Part shown: positions 43,858 through 51,569 of the stretch, piece by piece
Position numbering within the stretch: the first letter of the stretch is position 1
Layout: each line of letters starts with the position of its first letter
Assembly (NCBI GenBank): GCA_039934635.1
Contig: JBDTLT010000006.1
Location: 23,189 to 87,188, forward strand
Direction: 5' to 3'
Origin: DATLFA01 sp039934635
Lineage (GTDB): Bacteria; Actinomycetota; Acidimicrobiia; Acidimicrobiales; WLNW01
Length of the DNA: 64,000 bases
Position numbers and translations under genes: made by a program
Notes under the pieces: generated by a model
Told to the model about the DNA's origin: nothing
The model's database searches: none
Seen by the model: the letters and a program-made list of their open reading frames with translations, nothing else

Positions 43858-44673
43858 ATGGCCGTACCCGATGTGAGCGGGCGCTCGTTGCCCGAACTGT
43901 GGAGTCTCGCCGGCCGCCGGGCGGTGATCACCGGCGGTGCGAAGGGCATCGGGCGCGCAACCGCAGACCGATTCGCCGAAGCCGGCGCGACGGTCGTCCT
44001 GGGCGACCTCGACTACGGTGCCGCACTGGACGCGGCATCGGCGATCACCGCGCACTATGGGGTAGCGGCATACGCGATCGAGGTCGAGATGGCCGAGAGC
44101 GCGTCGGTCGCCTCGTTTGCCGCGAACGCGGTCGATGCCCTCGGCGGCCTCGATATCTGGGTCAACAATGCCGGCATCTATCCCAGTGCGCCGTTTCTCG
44201 AGATCGCTCACGACGAATGGGACCGCGTCATGGCGGTCAATGTCCGCGGCTACTTCGTCGGCTCGCAGCAAGCGGCGCGCTACATGGTCGCGGCGGGCCA
44301 CGGTGGGGTGATCGTGAACATCTCGTCGACGGGCGCGGTCAAGGCCGCGCCCGGCGTGGCGCACTACATCACGTCCAAGCACGGTGTCATCGGTATCACC
44401 AAGGCGTTGTCGGTCGAGCTCGCTCCGCACGACATCCGCGTGCTGTCGGTCGCGCCCTCGATGACGCACACCGAAGGTCGGGTGGCATTCCTCGATCGCT
44501 ACACCACGCCCGAAGTGCGCGAGCTCATCGCCGAGATGGAGGGCCGCGTGCCCTTGGGTCGTATAGGCGTGGCGGATGACGTGGCCCGCGCCGTGTTGTT
44601 CGCCGCCTGCGATATGTCGATGTTGATGACCGGGTCGGTGCTCTTCGTCGATTCAGGCGAATCGGCGCTCTGA
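43858..44673 (+). CDS. SDR family oxidoreductase
   Basis: 271-aa SDR with TGGAKGIG (25-32), NNAG (103-106), Ser156/157 and Tyr170/Lys174. An extra 20-residue N-terminus precedes the Rossmann fold. It lies 11 bp after the amidohydrolase stop and is probably cotranscribed. Convergent with the MEDS-ATPase gene (1-bp gap). Confidence 0.9.
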   Translation: MAVPDVSGRSLPELWSLAGRRAVITGGAKGIGRATADRFAEAGATVVLGDLDYGAALDAASAITAHYGVAAYAIEVEMAESASVASFAANAVDALGGLDIWVNNAGIYPSAPFLEIAHDEWDRVMAVNVRGYFVGSQQAARYMVAAGHGGVIVNISSTGAVKAAPGVAHYITSKHGVIGITKALSVELAPHDIRVLSVAPSMTHTEGRVAFLDRYTTPEVRELIAEMEGRVPLGRIGVADDVARAVLFAACDMSMLMTGSVLFVDSGESAL

Positions 44674-44674
44674 C

Positions 44675-45628
44675 TCAGCGCAGCACCGCCCACACCGTCT
44701 TACCCGCGGGCGTGAGCGCACTGCCCCACTCGTCGGAAAGCGCAGCAACCAGTGCGACCCCTCTGCCGGACGCCGCGGTCGCCGATGCGGCGTATTGCAC
44801 GGGCGGCGAGTGGCTCGCGTCGCTCACCGCGACGGAGACCCCACCGTCACACAGCGTCATCCCAACGCTGAAATCCGATTGAGCGTGCAACACCGCGTTG
44901 GTCGCGAGCTCGGACACGACGACAGATGCGTCGTCGATCAAATCCGCCTTTCCCCAGCGTTGGAGGACATCAGCGACGAAGCGGCGAGCGTCTCGAGGTG
45001 CCTGCGGACTGTTGACGAATGTGCGCGTCGGCGCAATGTCGAAGCGTTCGTTGAGGGTCGCCACGTCGCCGACGATGGCCGTGTGCAGATGACAAAGCTT
45101 GCCCAGCTCGTGAACACGGTTGGTGCCTGCGACAGACCGCGTGCGATACGCACAAAAAGCCGTGAAGGGCACCCGCAAACCCAAGTCGTTCCACAGCGAC
45201 TCGACTTCGATGGCCGCGTTCACTTGGCCCGCGTCCCACAACAACGCCACCAGCTCGCCGTAGGCGCGCACCCGTCGGCCCGACAAAGCGCCTTGGCGAA
45301 CGAGCGAACCGATGGTCTCGTCGAACGCCGCGATGTCCGGGCCGTCGGCGGTCATGATCTCTGACAATGTCCGCCCGACGTCGACGGGCACGAACTCTCC
45401 CCGTGCGACGTGCGCGTCCACCTCGACGCCCGACGCTCGCAACGCCACCTCGAATGCGCCCAAGTGCTCTTGGGTGGCGACGACGATCGTCACTTCGCCC
45501 GCTCGCAAGCCCGAGGCCAGATACTCGGTCACGGTCTCGATGAGTTCCTCGTCGCGCTCGTAGAACTGCACCACATGGCTCCCGGCCTCGAGTTGCTGGT
45601 GCGTTTCCATAGCGGGCTCCGACGTCAT
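44675..45628 (-). CDS. MEDS domain - RsbW-like ATPase (anti-sigma regulator)
   Basis: 317 aa. Residues about 15-175 are a MEDS sensor domain (HVVQFYERDEELIETVTEYLASGL; methanogen/methylotroph DcmR-type). Residues about 200-317 are a histidine-kinase-like ATPase of the RsbW class: SELATNAVLHA N-box, VSDASHSPP, and SGRGVALVAAL. It should bind a sigma or STAS partner and switch on signal. It is followed upstream by STAS and MerR genes and a PP2C gene on the same strand, a partner-switching set. Start at 45628; 45610 is possible. Confidence 0.87.
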   Translation of the reverse strand: MTSEPAMETHQQLEAGSHVVQFYERDEELIETVTEYLASGLRAGEVTIVVATQEHLGAFEVALRASGVEVDAHVARGEFVPVDVGRTLSEIMTADGPDIAAFDETIGSLVRQGALSGRRVRAYGELVALLWDAGQVNAAIEVESLWNDLGLRVPFTAFCAYRTRSVAGTNRVHELGKLCHLHTAIVGDVATLNERFDIAPTRTFVNSPQAPRDARRFVADVLQRWGKADLIDDASVVVSELATNAVLHAQSDFSVGMTLCDGGVSVAVSDASHSPPVQYAASATAASGRGVALVAALSDEWGSALTPAGKTVWAVLR

Positions 45629-45693
45629 CGGATCTTCGGCTCTAGTCCTCAGAATCTTTGCAACCGAATGGGAAGTTGCCCTTCGAGCGATGG

Positions 45694-45723
45694 CGGCAAA
45701 CCGACATCTGTAGGTTTTTGCCG
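45694..45723. terminator. Hairpin between STAS and MEDS-ATPase genes
   Basis: CGGCAAA (45694-45700) and TTTGCCG (45717-45723) form a 7-bp stem whose inner CC/GG extends it with a two-base bulge. It lies 10 bp beyond the STAS stop codon on the minus strand and about 65 bp before the MEDS gene start. It could terminate STAS-MerR transcription or act as a leader structure. Confidence 0.4.
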
Positions 45724-45732
45724 CACTGCGGA

Positions 45733-46032
45733 CTATTCGTGACTGCCGGTGGCTGCCATGAGGTACTCCGTGGTGCCCGTCAGGTCGAGAATTCGCAACA
45801 CGACGGTGCTGGCCGCCACGATGCGCATGCCCGGGTTGCGGCGGCGCTCGCTCAACAGCACGTGCAGCGCCGAGGAGTCGAGGAAGGTCACGCCGCTGAG
45901 ATCCAGTTCGAACGGTTCACCGTCGAAGGTGCGCAGCCACGACGCGACCTGTGCCGCATTCGAAAGGTCGCACTCACCGCGGATGCTGGGGCGACCCTCG
46001 ACGATCTCGAGCTCAACGACTTGCGGGTGCAT
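45733..46032 (-). CDS. STAS domain anti-anti-sigma factor
   Basis: 99-aa single STAS domain. The core LDLSGVTFLDSSALHVLL (44-61) holds Asp52-Ser53-Ser54, the position of the regulatory phosphoserine in SpoIIAA/RsbV. It should be phosphorylated by an RsbW-type kinase and dephosphorylated by a PP2C protein, both encoded nearby. Its start overlaps the end of the MerR gene by 20 bp, so the two are coupled. Confidence 0.88.
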   Translation of the reverse strand: MHPQVVELEIVEGRPSIRGECDLSNAAQVASWLRTFDGEPFELDLSGVTFLDSSALHVLLSERRRNPGMRIVAASTVVLRILDLTGTTEYLMAATGSHE

Positions 46033-46393
46033 CGGAGGTTGACGCTCCTTTCCGGCGTTGACTCGGACGTTCGCGCGCAATGGTCTCGGTCGTCTGCTCG
46101 GACCGGGCCTCCTCCGACGCCATCTGCCGTCTGAGATCCGCGACCTCGACCTCCAGTTCGAGGATGCGGCGAATGCCCGCGAGGGACATGCCCTCGGCCG
46201 CCATCTCCCACACGCGCTGGACCTGCACGATCTCGGCGCGGCTGTACCGACGCTGACCGCCGTCGGACCGCGCCGGCTGGACCACTCGTTCGAGATCGAG
46301 CCGCCGCAAGAACGCCGGTTGCACACCCAACATGTCTGCGACTTGGCCCACTGCATACAGCGCGGCGTTCTCGTCATCGATGGGCAGATCCAC
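46013..46393 (-). CDS. MerR family transcriptional regulator
   Basis: 126-aa regulator. MerR helix-turn-helix: YAVGQVADMLGVQPAFLRRLD (13-33) with the wing RRYSRAEIVQVQRV, followed by a coiled coil and a basic Ser/Thr tail. It is close to HspR-type MerR proteins, which act as stress repressors and lack an effector domain. GTG start at 46393 with GAGGAA upstream and a good minus-strand promoter at 46447-46475. It overlaps the STAS gene, an unusual pairing. Confidence 0.85.
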   Translation of the reverse strand: MDLPIDDENAALYAVGQVADMLGVQPAFLRRLDLERVVQPARSDGGQRRYSRAEIVQVQRVWEMAAEGMSLAGIRRILELEVEVADLRRQMASEEARSEQTTETIARERPSQRRKGASTSDAPASR

Positions 46394-46446
46394 GGCAAAT
46401 TCCTCGGAGGTGCTCCGTTTGACCTTCGGCTTTTGTTCGGTCCTTT

Positions 46447-46475
46447 TATGTAACTCGAAAGCAGAAAACTGTCAA
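46447..46475 (-). promoter_or_regulatory. Sigma-70-type promoter for the MerR-STAS unit
   Basis: On the minus strand a perfect TTGACA (46475-46470) is followed after 17 bases by TACATA (46452-46447). The MerR start at 46393 lies about 45 bases downstream of the expected start point. The surrounding 60 bp are AT-rich against the local background. Confidence 0.5.
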
Positions 46476-46578
46476 CGGTGAGTGGAGGTTTTTGCTGGAT
46501 TCATCGACAACGATGGCGGGTAGTGGGAGAGCCGCACAACCGCGAGCCCCGGGCTCGCCTGCCCGCAAGGAGCACACC

Positions 46579-46764
46579 ATGGGCCGTCGCCACGACGAAT
46601 CAGAAGCGCGAGAACGGGCCGCTCGATCGAACGACGACCCGGTAGAAGAAGCGATCGACGACCCGCGGACCGAACCCGACGACGATGTGATCAGCAATCC
46701 GGCCCCGCCGGCCAGCAAGGAGTACGTCGATCTCGAGATCGCCCGCATCCGCCCCATCGCCTGA
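46579..46764 (+). CDS. Small acidic protein, unknown function
   Basis: 61 aa, not recognised. The first half is rich in Arg and Glu/Asp (RRHDESEARERAARSNDD) and the end has EYVDLEIARIRPIA. No membrane helix or Cys. AAGGAG at suitable distance before ATG 46579 supports translation. It is divergent from the MerR gene and convergent with the PAS-GAF-PP2C gene 20 bp away. Confidence 0.5.
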   Translation: MGRRHDESEARERAARSNDDPVEEAIDDPRTEPDDDVISNPAPPASKEYVDLEIARIRPIA

Positions 46765-46784
46765 GCCGGCGCGGCTAGGCGCGG

Positions 46785-48896
46785 TCAGTCGGTGACCTTC
46801 AGGATCAGCAGCGCGATGTCGTCATCGCGCTGGGCGAAGGGCAGGTGCGCGTCGATGCGACGGCCGAGACCATCGGCGACATCCTCTGCGGTGTCGGCTG
46901 CCGCCGCGGCCAGCCGGACCATGCCGGCCAGCTGCTCTGGATCGAGGTCGTGCGGGGAACGCACATCGGTGACTCCATCGGTGTAGAGCACCACTGCGTC
47001 ACCCGCCCGCAACTCGGTGGCGACCGCGGTGAATCGAGGGTTCGCCACCGCGCCCAGTGCACTTCCATAGGTACCAACGGTCTCGCATCGGCCATCGGCG
47101 CGGACGAGGATGGGCAGCGGGTGTCCCCCGGCGGCGACCGTGAGGCGAAGGCCGTCGCGGGTCAGCTCGAGCGTGCAATAGAGGGCGGTGCAGAACGTGT
47201 CCCGTCCGGAATTCGCAATCGCATGATCGAGCTGCTTCAGCACGTCCTCGGGCTGGGCACCGTTCCACGCGACGGCCCGGATGGTGTGGCGGGCGAGCCC
47301 CGTGAACGATGCGGCGAGGGGACCGGTGCCACAGACGTCTCCGATCACCGCCGCCCACTGACCACCACCGATCTCGAACACGTCGTAGAAGTCGCCGCCG
47401 ACCGTCGTGTGCTCGCCCGCGGCCCAGTAGCGCACTGCAAGATCGAGACGAGGGATTGCCGGAAGCGTGTCGGGCAACAGGCTGGCCTGCAGAGTCGATG
47501 CAATCATTCGTTGATGTTCACTCAAGCGTCGATTTTCGAGCGTCGACGCGATGCGACTCGCGACTGCCTCGGCCAGCGCAAGGTCATAGGGGGTGTACAC
47601 GCGACTCGACTCGCTGTTCACGAATTGAAGTGCGCCGATGACACGTCCGCCCTTGATGAGTGGCACCGCGATCGCGCTGCGAAGACCCAGGGCGCGAACG
47701 GCCTCGCGTCCTTCGTCGGTGATGTCGACTGCGGCAAGAACCTGCTCGTCGATTTCCGGCACGAACTCGCTGCGGCCGGTACGGATCACAGAGGGAATAC
47801 CGGTTGCTGCGGCAGGATCGTAAGGAACGCTCTCGTGCAACTTCTTGACGTAGTCGACGTAGGTGGGATCGACGTGGGCGAGCTCCACATCGGGGGTCGC
47901 CGCCCCGTCGGACAGCACGTAGATCGCGCACCAGTCGCCGAGGTGCGGCACCGCCGCCTGCGTCACGTTCCGCATGACGTCCGCGCGCGTAGGTGACGCG
48001 GCGAGCGCGTCGTTGATCGCGCCCAAGAACGAGAGACGCAATGCGCTCAGTCGTTCGTTTTCGGCGGCTCCTCGCGCCATCTCGAGCGCACGCTCGCGCT
48101 CGATTGCTGCGTCGACTCGTTCGGTCACGTCCGCGACGCAACCCATCGTGCCGGTCACCGCGCCGGACTCGTCCACCATCACGCAGCCCTTGCCCTGCAA
48201 CCAGTGCACACTTCCGTCAGGCCACACGACGCGATGCTCGACCGTGTAGCGGGACTTCTCGTCGACCGCCACTTTCACCGCGTCGAGCACCGAATTGACC
48301 TCGTCAGGGTGTAACAGCGAAACGTACGCGTCGAACGTGCCCGCAAATGTGCCGGGCGCCAACCCATAGAGCGCCTCCAAGCGCGTGTCCCACGTGGTCT
48401 CGCCCGTCGCCATGTCCCAGCGCCAAGTTCCGAGTTCACCTGCGTCGAGCGCCAACGCCAGATGGTCGGACATATCGGACGACTGTTTCGCCAACAAGCG
48501 CAGTTCGGTCACGTCTTCGGACGCGCCCACTATCGCGAGCAGGTTGCCACGGGAATCGAGGATCGGGGTATCGATGACAAAGGCGTCCACGGTGTCACCG
48601 GTACGGCGAAGGACCGGAAAATCACCCCGCCACGACTCCCCCGCCGCCATCGCAGCCATGATCTCCTCCGCACTGTCGCGGTCGGACAACGGCACCAAGA
48701 TGTCGGCAATCAGGCAACCGAGCACTTCGGCCTCGCTCCACCCATAGAGCGCTTCGGCGGAACGATTCCACAACACGATGCGGCCCTCTGCGTTCGTCAC
48801 GATCACCGCCCGCGGCAGCGCATCGATGACGGCGCGCTCGCGGAAACCGGGCAGCCGCGCGGACAGTTCGGCGTTCGCGTCCACCTCGTCACCCAT
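46785..48896 (-). CDS. PAS-PAS-GAF-PP2C (SpoIIE/RsbU-type) sensor phosphatase
   Basis: 703 aa. Two PAS domains (about 20-140 and 150-275), a GAF domain (about 300-460) and a C-terminal SpoIIE phosphatase (about 485-703). Catalytic aspartates appear in VGGDFYDVF, VIGDVCGTG, LYTDGVTD and QRDDDIALL. It should sense a small-molecule or redox signal and dephosphorylate a STAS protein, probably that at 45733. ATG 48896 is preferred, with GAGAGG upstream, over the longer open frame. On the minus strand with the STAS, MerR and MEDS genes but separated from them by the 61-aa gene on the other strand. Confidence 0.88.
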   Translation of the reverse strand: MGDEVDANAELSARLPGFRERAVIDALPRAVIVTNAEGRIVLWNRSAEALYGWSEAEVLGCLIADILVPLSDRDSAEEIMAAMAAGESWRGDFPVLRRTGDTVDAFVIDTPILDSRGNLLAIVGASEDVTELRLLAKQSSDMSDHLALALDAGELGTWRWDMATGETTWDTRLEALYGLAPGTFAGTFDAYVSLLHPDEVNSVLDAVKVAVDEKSRYTVEHRVVWPDGSVHWLQGKGCVMVDESGAVTGTMGCVADVTERVDAAIERERALEMARGAAENERLSALRLSFLGAINDALAASPTRADVMRNVTQAAVPHLGDWCAIYVLSDGAATPDVELAHVDPTYVDYVKKLHESVPYDPAAATGIPSVIRTGRSEFVPEIDEQVLAAVDITDEGREAVRALGLRSAIAVPLIKGGRVIGALQFVNSESSRVYTPYDLALAEAVASRIASTLENRRLSEHQRMIASTLQASLLPDTLPAIPRLDLAVRYWAAGEHTTVGGDFYDVFEIGGGQWAAVIGDVCGTGPLAASFTGLARHTIRAVAWNGAQPEDVLKQLDHAIANSGRDTFCTALYCTLELTRDGLRLTVAAGGHPLPILVRADGRCETVGTYGSALGAVANPRFTAVATELRAGDAVVLYTDGVTDVRSPHDLDPEQLAGMVRLAAAAADTAEDVADGLGRRIDAHLPFAQRDDDIALLILKVTD

Positions 48897-49018
48897 GGGT
48901 GTCCTCTCGAACCCGATCGCCCGTCCCGGTGGGGGACATACTAAACATTGAGGTCGACCACCCAAAAGGCGTCGTCGGTCGTGAACCATGGTCGGGGAAG
49001 GGGCATCGGTGATACGGG

Positions 49019-50023
49019 ATGACCGATGAGGCCGAGATCCCGGTGACAGAACGGCTCTACCGATTCGTAGCGGCGCAGCTGCCCGCGGACTCCCGCCTCG
49101 AGCTGAGCCCGGTCCAGCGCATGTCCGTCGGATTATCCCGGGAGAACTGGGTATTCGACGCGGTATGGCTCGACAAGGGCGAAGCCGTCGAGGAACAGCT
49201 CATCCTGCGCCGCGACCCGGAGGGTTCGGTGCTGTCGACCGAACGTCACGTCGAGGTTGCGGTGCTGCGTGCACTCGAGCACACGAAGATCCCGGCACCG
49301 CGTGTGCGCTGGTTCGACGAACGCGGCACGGCCTTGGTGCGCCCCTCTGTCGTGATGTTGCGCGAACGAGGCGAGTGCGAATACTTCTGCCTGACGAGCG
49401 ACGCCCGGCCCCTCGACGTGCGCGTCGCACTCGCCCATGAGTTCGTCGACACGCTCGCGGAGATCGCCCGCGTCGATTGGCGGGGCCTCGGTCTCGGCGA
49501 GGTACTCGCGGACCCCGGCGCGCACGGAGCAGTCGCCGCACTCGACCATTGGGAAGGCGAACTGCGCCGCGTGCAGCGCGAGCCGCTGCCCGAGATGGAG
49601 GTCGTCTTGGCGTGGCTGCGCAACCGCGCACCCGACGCGCAAGCAGCCGTCTTGGTACACGGCGACTTCAAGCCCGGCAACGCCCTAGTACTCGGCGACC
49701 ATCTCGCACTGGTGCTCGATTGGGAAACCGCCCACATCGGTGATCCGCTGGAAGATCTCGGTTGGATCACCAACCCGGTGCGTCAACGCGAGCACCAGAT
49801 CCCCGACGTTTGGGAACGAGCGCAGATCGTTGAGCGCTGGAGCGAGCGCACCGGTTACGCCGTGGACCCGGCAGAGCTGTTGTGGTGGAACGTGCTCGCC
49901 AACTTCAAGCTCGCCGTCATCGGACTCACCGGTGTCGCGGAATTCATCGACCTCCACATGGATCGGCCCTACAACGCGCCGTTGTCGTTGTGCCGGATCA
50001 TGTACGACCTGATGGGAGTGTGA
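49019..50023 (+). CDS. APH-family phosphotransferase (LvaA/ACAD10-like kinase)
   Basis: 334-aa kinase-fold protein with HGDFKPGN (His214, Asp216, Asn221) and DWE (Asp234) followed by TAHIGDPLEDLGW. This is the same group as the kinase at 27533 but well diverged. The adjacent downstream gene encodes a small helical protein, an arrangement like the LvaA-LvaB pair that phosphorylates 4-hydroxyacyl-CoA in Pseudomonas. Substrate is inferred only. Divergent from the PP2C gene, with the start at ATG 49019. Confidence 0.85.
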   Translation: MTDEAEIPVTERLYRFVAAQLPADSRLELSPVQRMSVGLSRENWVFDAVWLDKGEAVEEQLILRRDPEGSVLSTERHVEVAVLRALEHTKIPAPRVRWFDERGTALVRPSVVMLRERGECEYFCLTSDARPLDVRVALAHEFVDTLAEIARVDWRGLGLGEVLADPGAHGAVAALDHWEGELRRVQREPLPEMEVVLAWLRNRAPDAQAAVLVHGDFKPGNALVLGDHLALVLDWETAHIGDPLEDLGWITNPVRQREHQIPDVWERAQIVERWSERTGYAVDPAELLWWNVLANFKLAVIGLTGVAEFIDLHMDRPYNAPLSLCRIMYDLMGV

Positions 50024-50025
50024 TC

Positions 50026-50466
50026 GTGCGCCCGACGCTCGCAGAACAACTGCGTGGTCTACGTCACATCCTCGACCATGTCGTCGCACCCGAAGTGCAA
50101 GGTGACTACGCGCAACAGTCGCTGCTTGGCGTCAGCCGCACGCTGGAGATGCTGGAGCAACGCGCCGGCGCAGTGGGCCTGTTCCTCGAGTGGGACAACC
50201 GCGAGACGCACGCCATCGTCGAATCGATCTCGGCTCACGGCATCTCGCTCGCGCAACCGGTCGATCCGATCACACCGATCATGACCGGCGATCTCGTAGC
50301 ACTCGACGGCGAGAACGAGCGGCTGCGCGGCATTCTCGCCGCGGTGATACCTGCCATCACCGATCGAGCCGAAACCCATGATCTCCACGCCGCCGTCGTG
50401 GCCCACCTACGCGAACGGGTTGCCCGCTACCCCTACGCCTCGACCGGTACGTTGCCGTCGCGCTGA
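50026..50466 (+). CDS. Small helical protein, possible DUF6285/LvaB-like kinase partner
   Basis: 146 aa, starting at GTG 50026 (GGGAG seven bases upstream), two bases after the kinase stop. The opening RPTLAEQLRGLRHILDHVVAPEVQGDYAQ (in part) resembles the small DUF6285 proteins that neighbour APH kinases and acyl-CoA dehydrogenases in actinobacteria; assignment is from pattern recognition and not certain. No catalytic motif. A stabilising or substrate-presenting partner of the kinase is the best guess. Confidence 0.6.
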   Translation: MRPTLAEQLRGLRHILDHVVAPEVQGDYAQQSLLGVSRTLEMLEQRAGAVGLFLEWDNRETHAIVESISAHGISLAQPVDPITPIMTGDLVALDGENERLRGILAAVIPAITDRAETHDLHAAVVAHLRERVARYPYASTGTLPSR

Positions 50467-50499
50467 ATCGCACCCACCGAGGTCACACAAAGGAGTCGC

Positions 50500-50787
50500 A
50501 TGAAGAAGTTCATGGCCATCGGTCATCACGGTCCGGTCGACCCGAGCGAAGGGACACGCGCCGCGAAGGCTGCGCTCACATGGATTCCCGAGCAACTCGC
50601 GAACGGATTTCTCGACTGTCTGTACTCGATGAAGGGCGGCGGACGAATGATCGTGGCGAACGCCGAATCGGACGAGGAACTGCGAGCCAAGCTGAACGCG
50701 TCGCCCGATGTCGCACGCGAGTGGCACATCACCGAATTGATCGACGGCCTCACCGTGATCCGCGACTACCTCGGGAGTTCGAGCTAG
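50500..50787 (+). CDS. Small ferredoxin-like-fold protein, unknown function
   Basis: 95 aa. Opening MKKFMAIGHHGPVDP and the pattern of alternating strands and helices resemble small dimeric alpha/beta-barrel (DUF3303/EthD-like) proteins. AAAGGAG with good spacing precedes the ATG. No active-site motif is identified. It may be the third gene of the APH unit (34-bp gap). Its 3' end overlaps the convergent citrate-lyase-like gene by 4 bp. Confidence 0.7.
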   Translation: MKKFMAIGHHGPVDPSEGTRAAKAALTWIPEQLANGFLDCLYSMKGGGRMIVANAESDEELRAKLNASPDVAREWHITELIDGLTVIRDYLGSSS

Positions 50788-51569
50788 CCGAAGGGCTGAG
50801 CCCGCTCTTCGACCTCGAGCCATAGGCGGCGCCCGATCGGGTGGGCGGCTTCTTCGGCGAGATGCGCGACGAGACCCGCCGTTCGCGCGATGAGTACGAA
50901 ACCCCGCACGCTGCCCGGGGGCACACCGAGATCGAGGAGCAGCGCGCCGCCGGCGCCCGCGCCGTTGATGACGAGTCGTCGCCCGCGGACCTCTGTGTGG
51001 GCGTCGGCCACGAACCGCAGCAGCCGCAGGTGCGGGCCGAGCGGGCCCTCCGCTTCGGCAAGTTGGTAGAGCCGCGGGACGCGCGGATCCTCGTCGCGGT
51101 GAACCGGATGCCCGAGGCCAGGCACGCGAGCACCGTTCGCGAGCAACCCTTCGACGGCAACCCGGGCGATGCGGCGCAGTGTGGCGTCATCGGTGCGGCC
51201 CTCGCTGTGGTCACGGATCGTCTCGAACAGGAACTCCGCGGTGTCACCGGTCGGGCCGAGAAAGACGCTGCCCGCGCCGAGCAGCCCCGCCGCGATCGCT
51301 CCTTGGATCGACTCGGGGGCGCCGGTGTAGGTGAGGCGGGCCGCCAGCGCGCTGGGCGTCAACCCGTGGTCCGCGAGTGAGACAAGGACTGCGTCGAGCA
51401 AGCGGCACTCCGCGTCAGTCGGCTCACGGTGCGCGAGCAACAGGTAGGCGAGTTGGGTGAGCGAGAGCCGGCCCATCACCTCGGACGGCAAATCTCGGCC
51501 GGCGACCGTGATGGTGTCCGGTGTGGACGATCCGATGGAACTGCGCAACCAGTCGGCGGGCTCGGTCAT
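50784..51569 (-). CDS. Citryl-CoA-lyase/citrate-synthase-like protein
   Basis: 261 aa, the length of stand-alone citryl-CoA lyases rather than citrate synthases (about 380-430). GHPVHRDEDPR supplies the second active-site His and Asp-Pro-Arg segment, and ARTAGLVAHLAEE the citrate-site Arg. The first His of citrate synthase (GPxHGGA) is replaced by GPTGDT, consistent with a lyase or an altered enzyme. It overlaps the acyl-CoA ligase gene by 4 bp (ATGA), so the pair probably forms one pathway step. Confidence 0.8.
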   Translation of the reverse strand: MTEPADWLRSSIGSSTPDTITVAGRDLPSEVMGRLSLTQLAYLLLAHREPTDAECRLLDAVLVSLADHGLTPSALAARLTYTGAPESIQGAIAAGLLGAGSVFLGPTGDTAEFLFETIRDHSEGRTDDATLRRIARVAVEGLLANGARVPGLGHPVHRDEDPRVPRLYQLAEAEGPLGPHLRLLRFVADAHTEVRGRRLVINGAGAGGALLLDLGVPPGSVRGFVLIARTAGLVAHLAEEAAHPIGRRLWLEVEERAQPFG

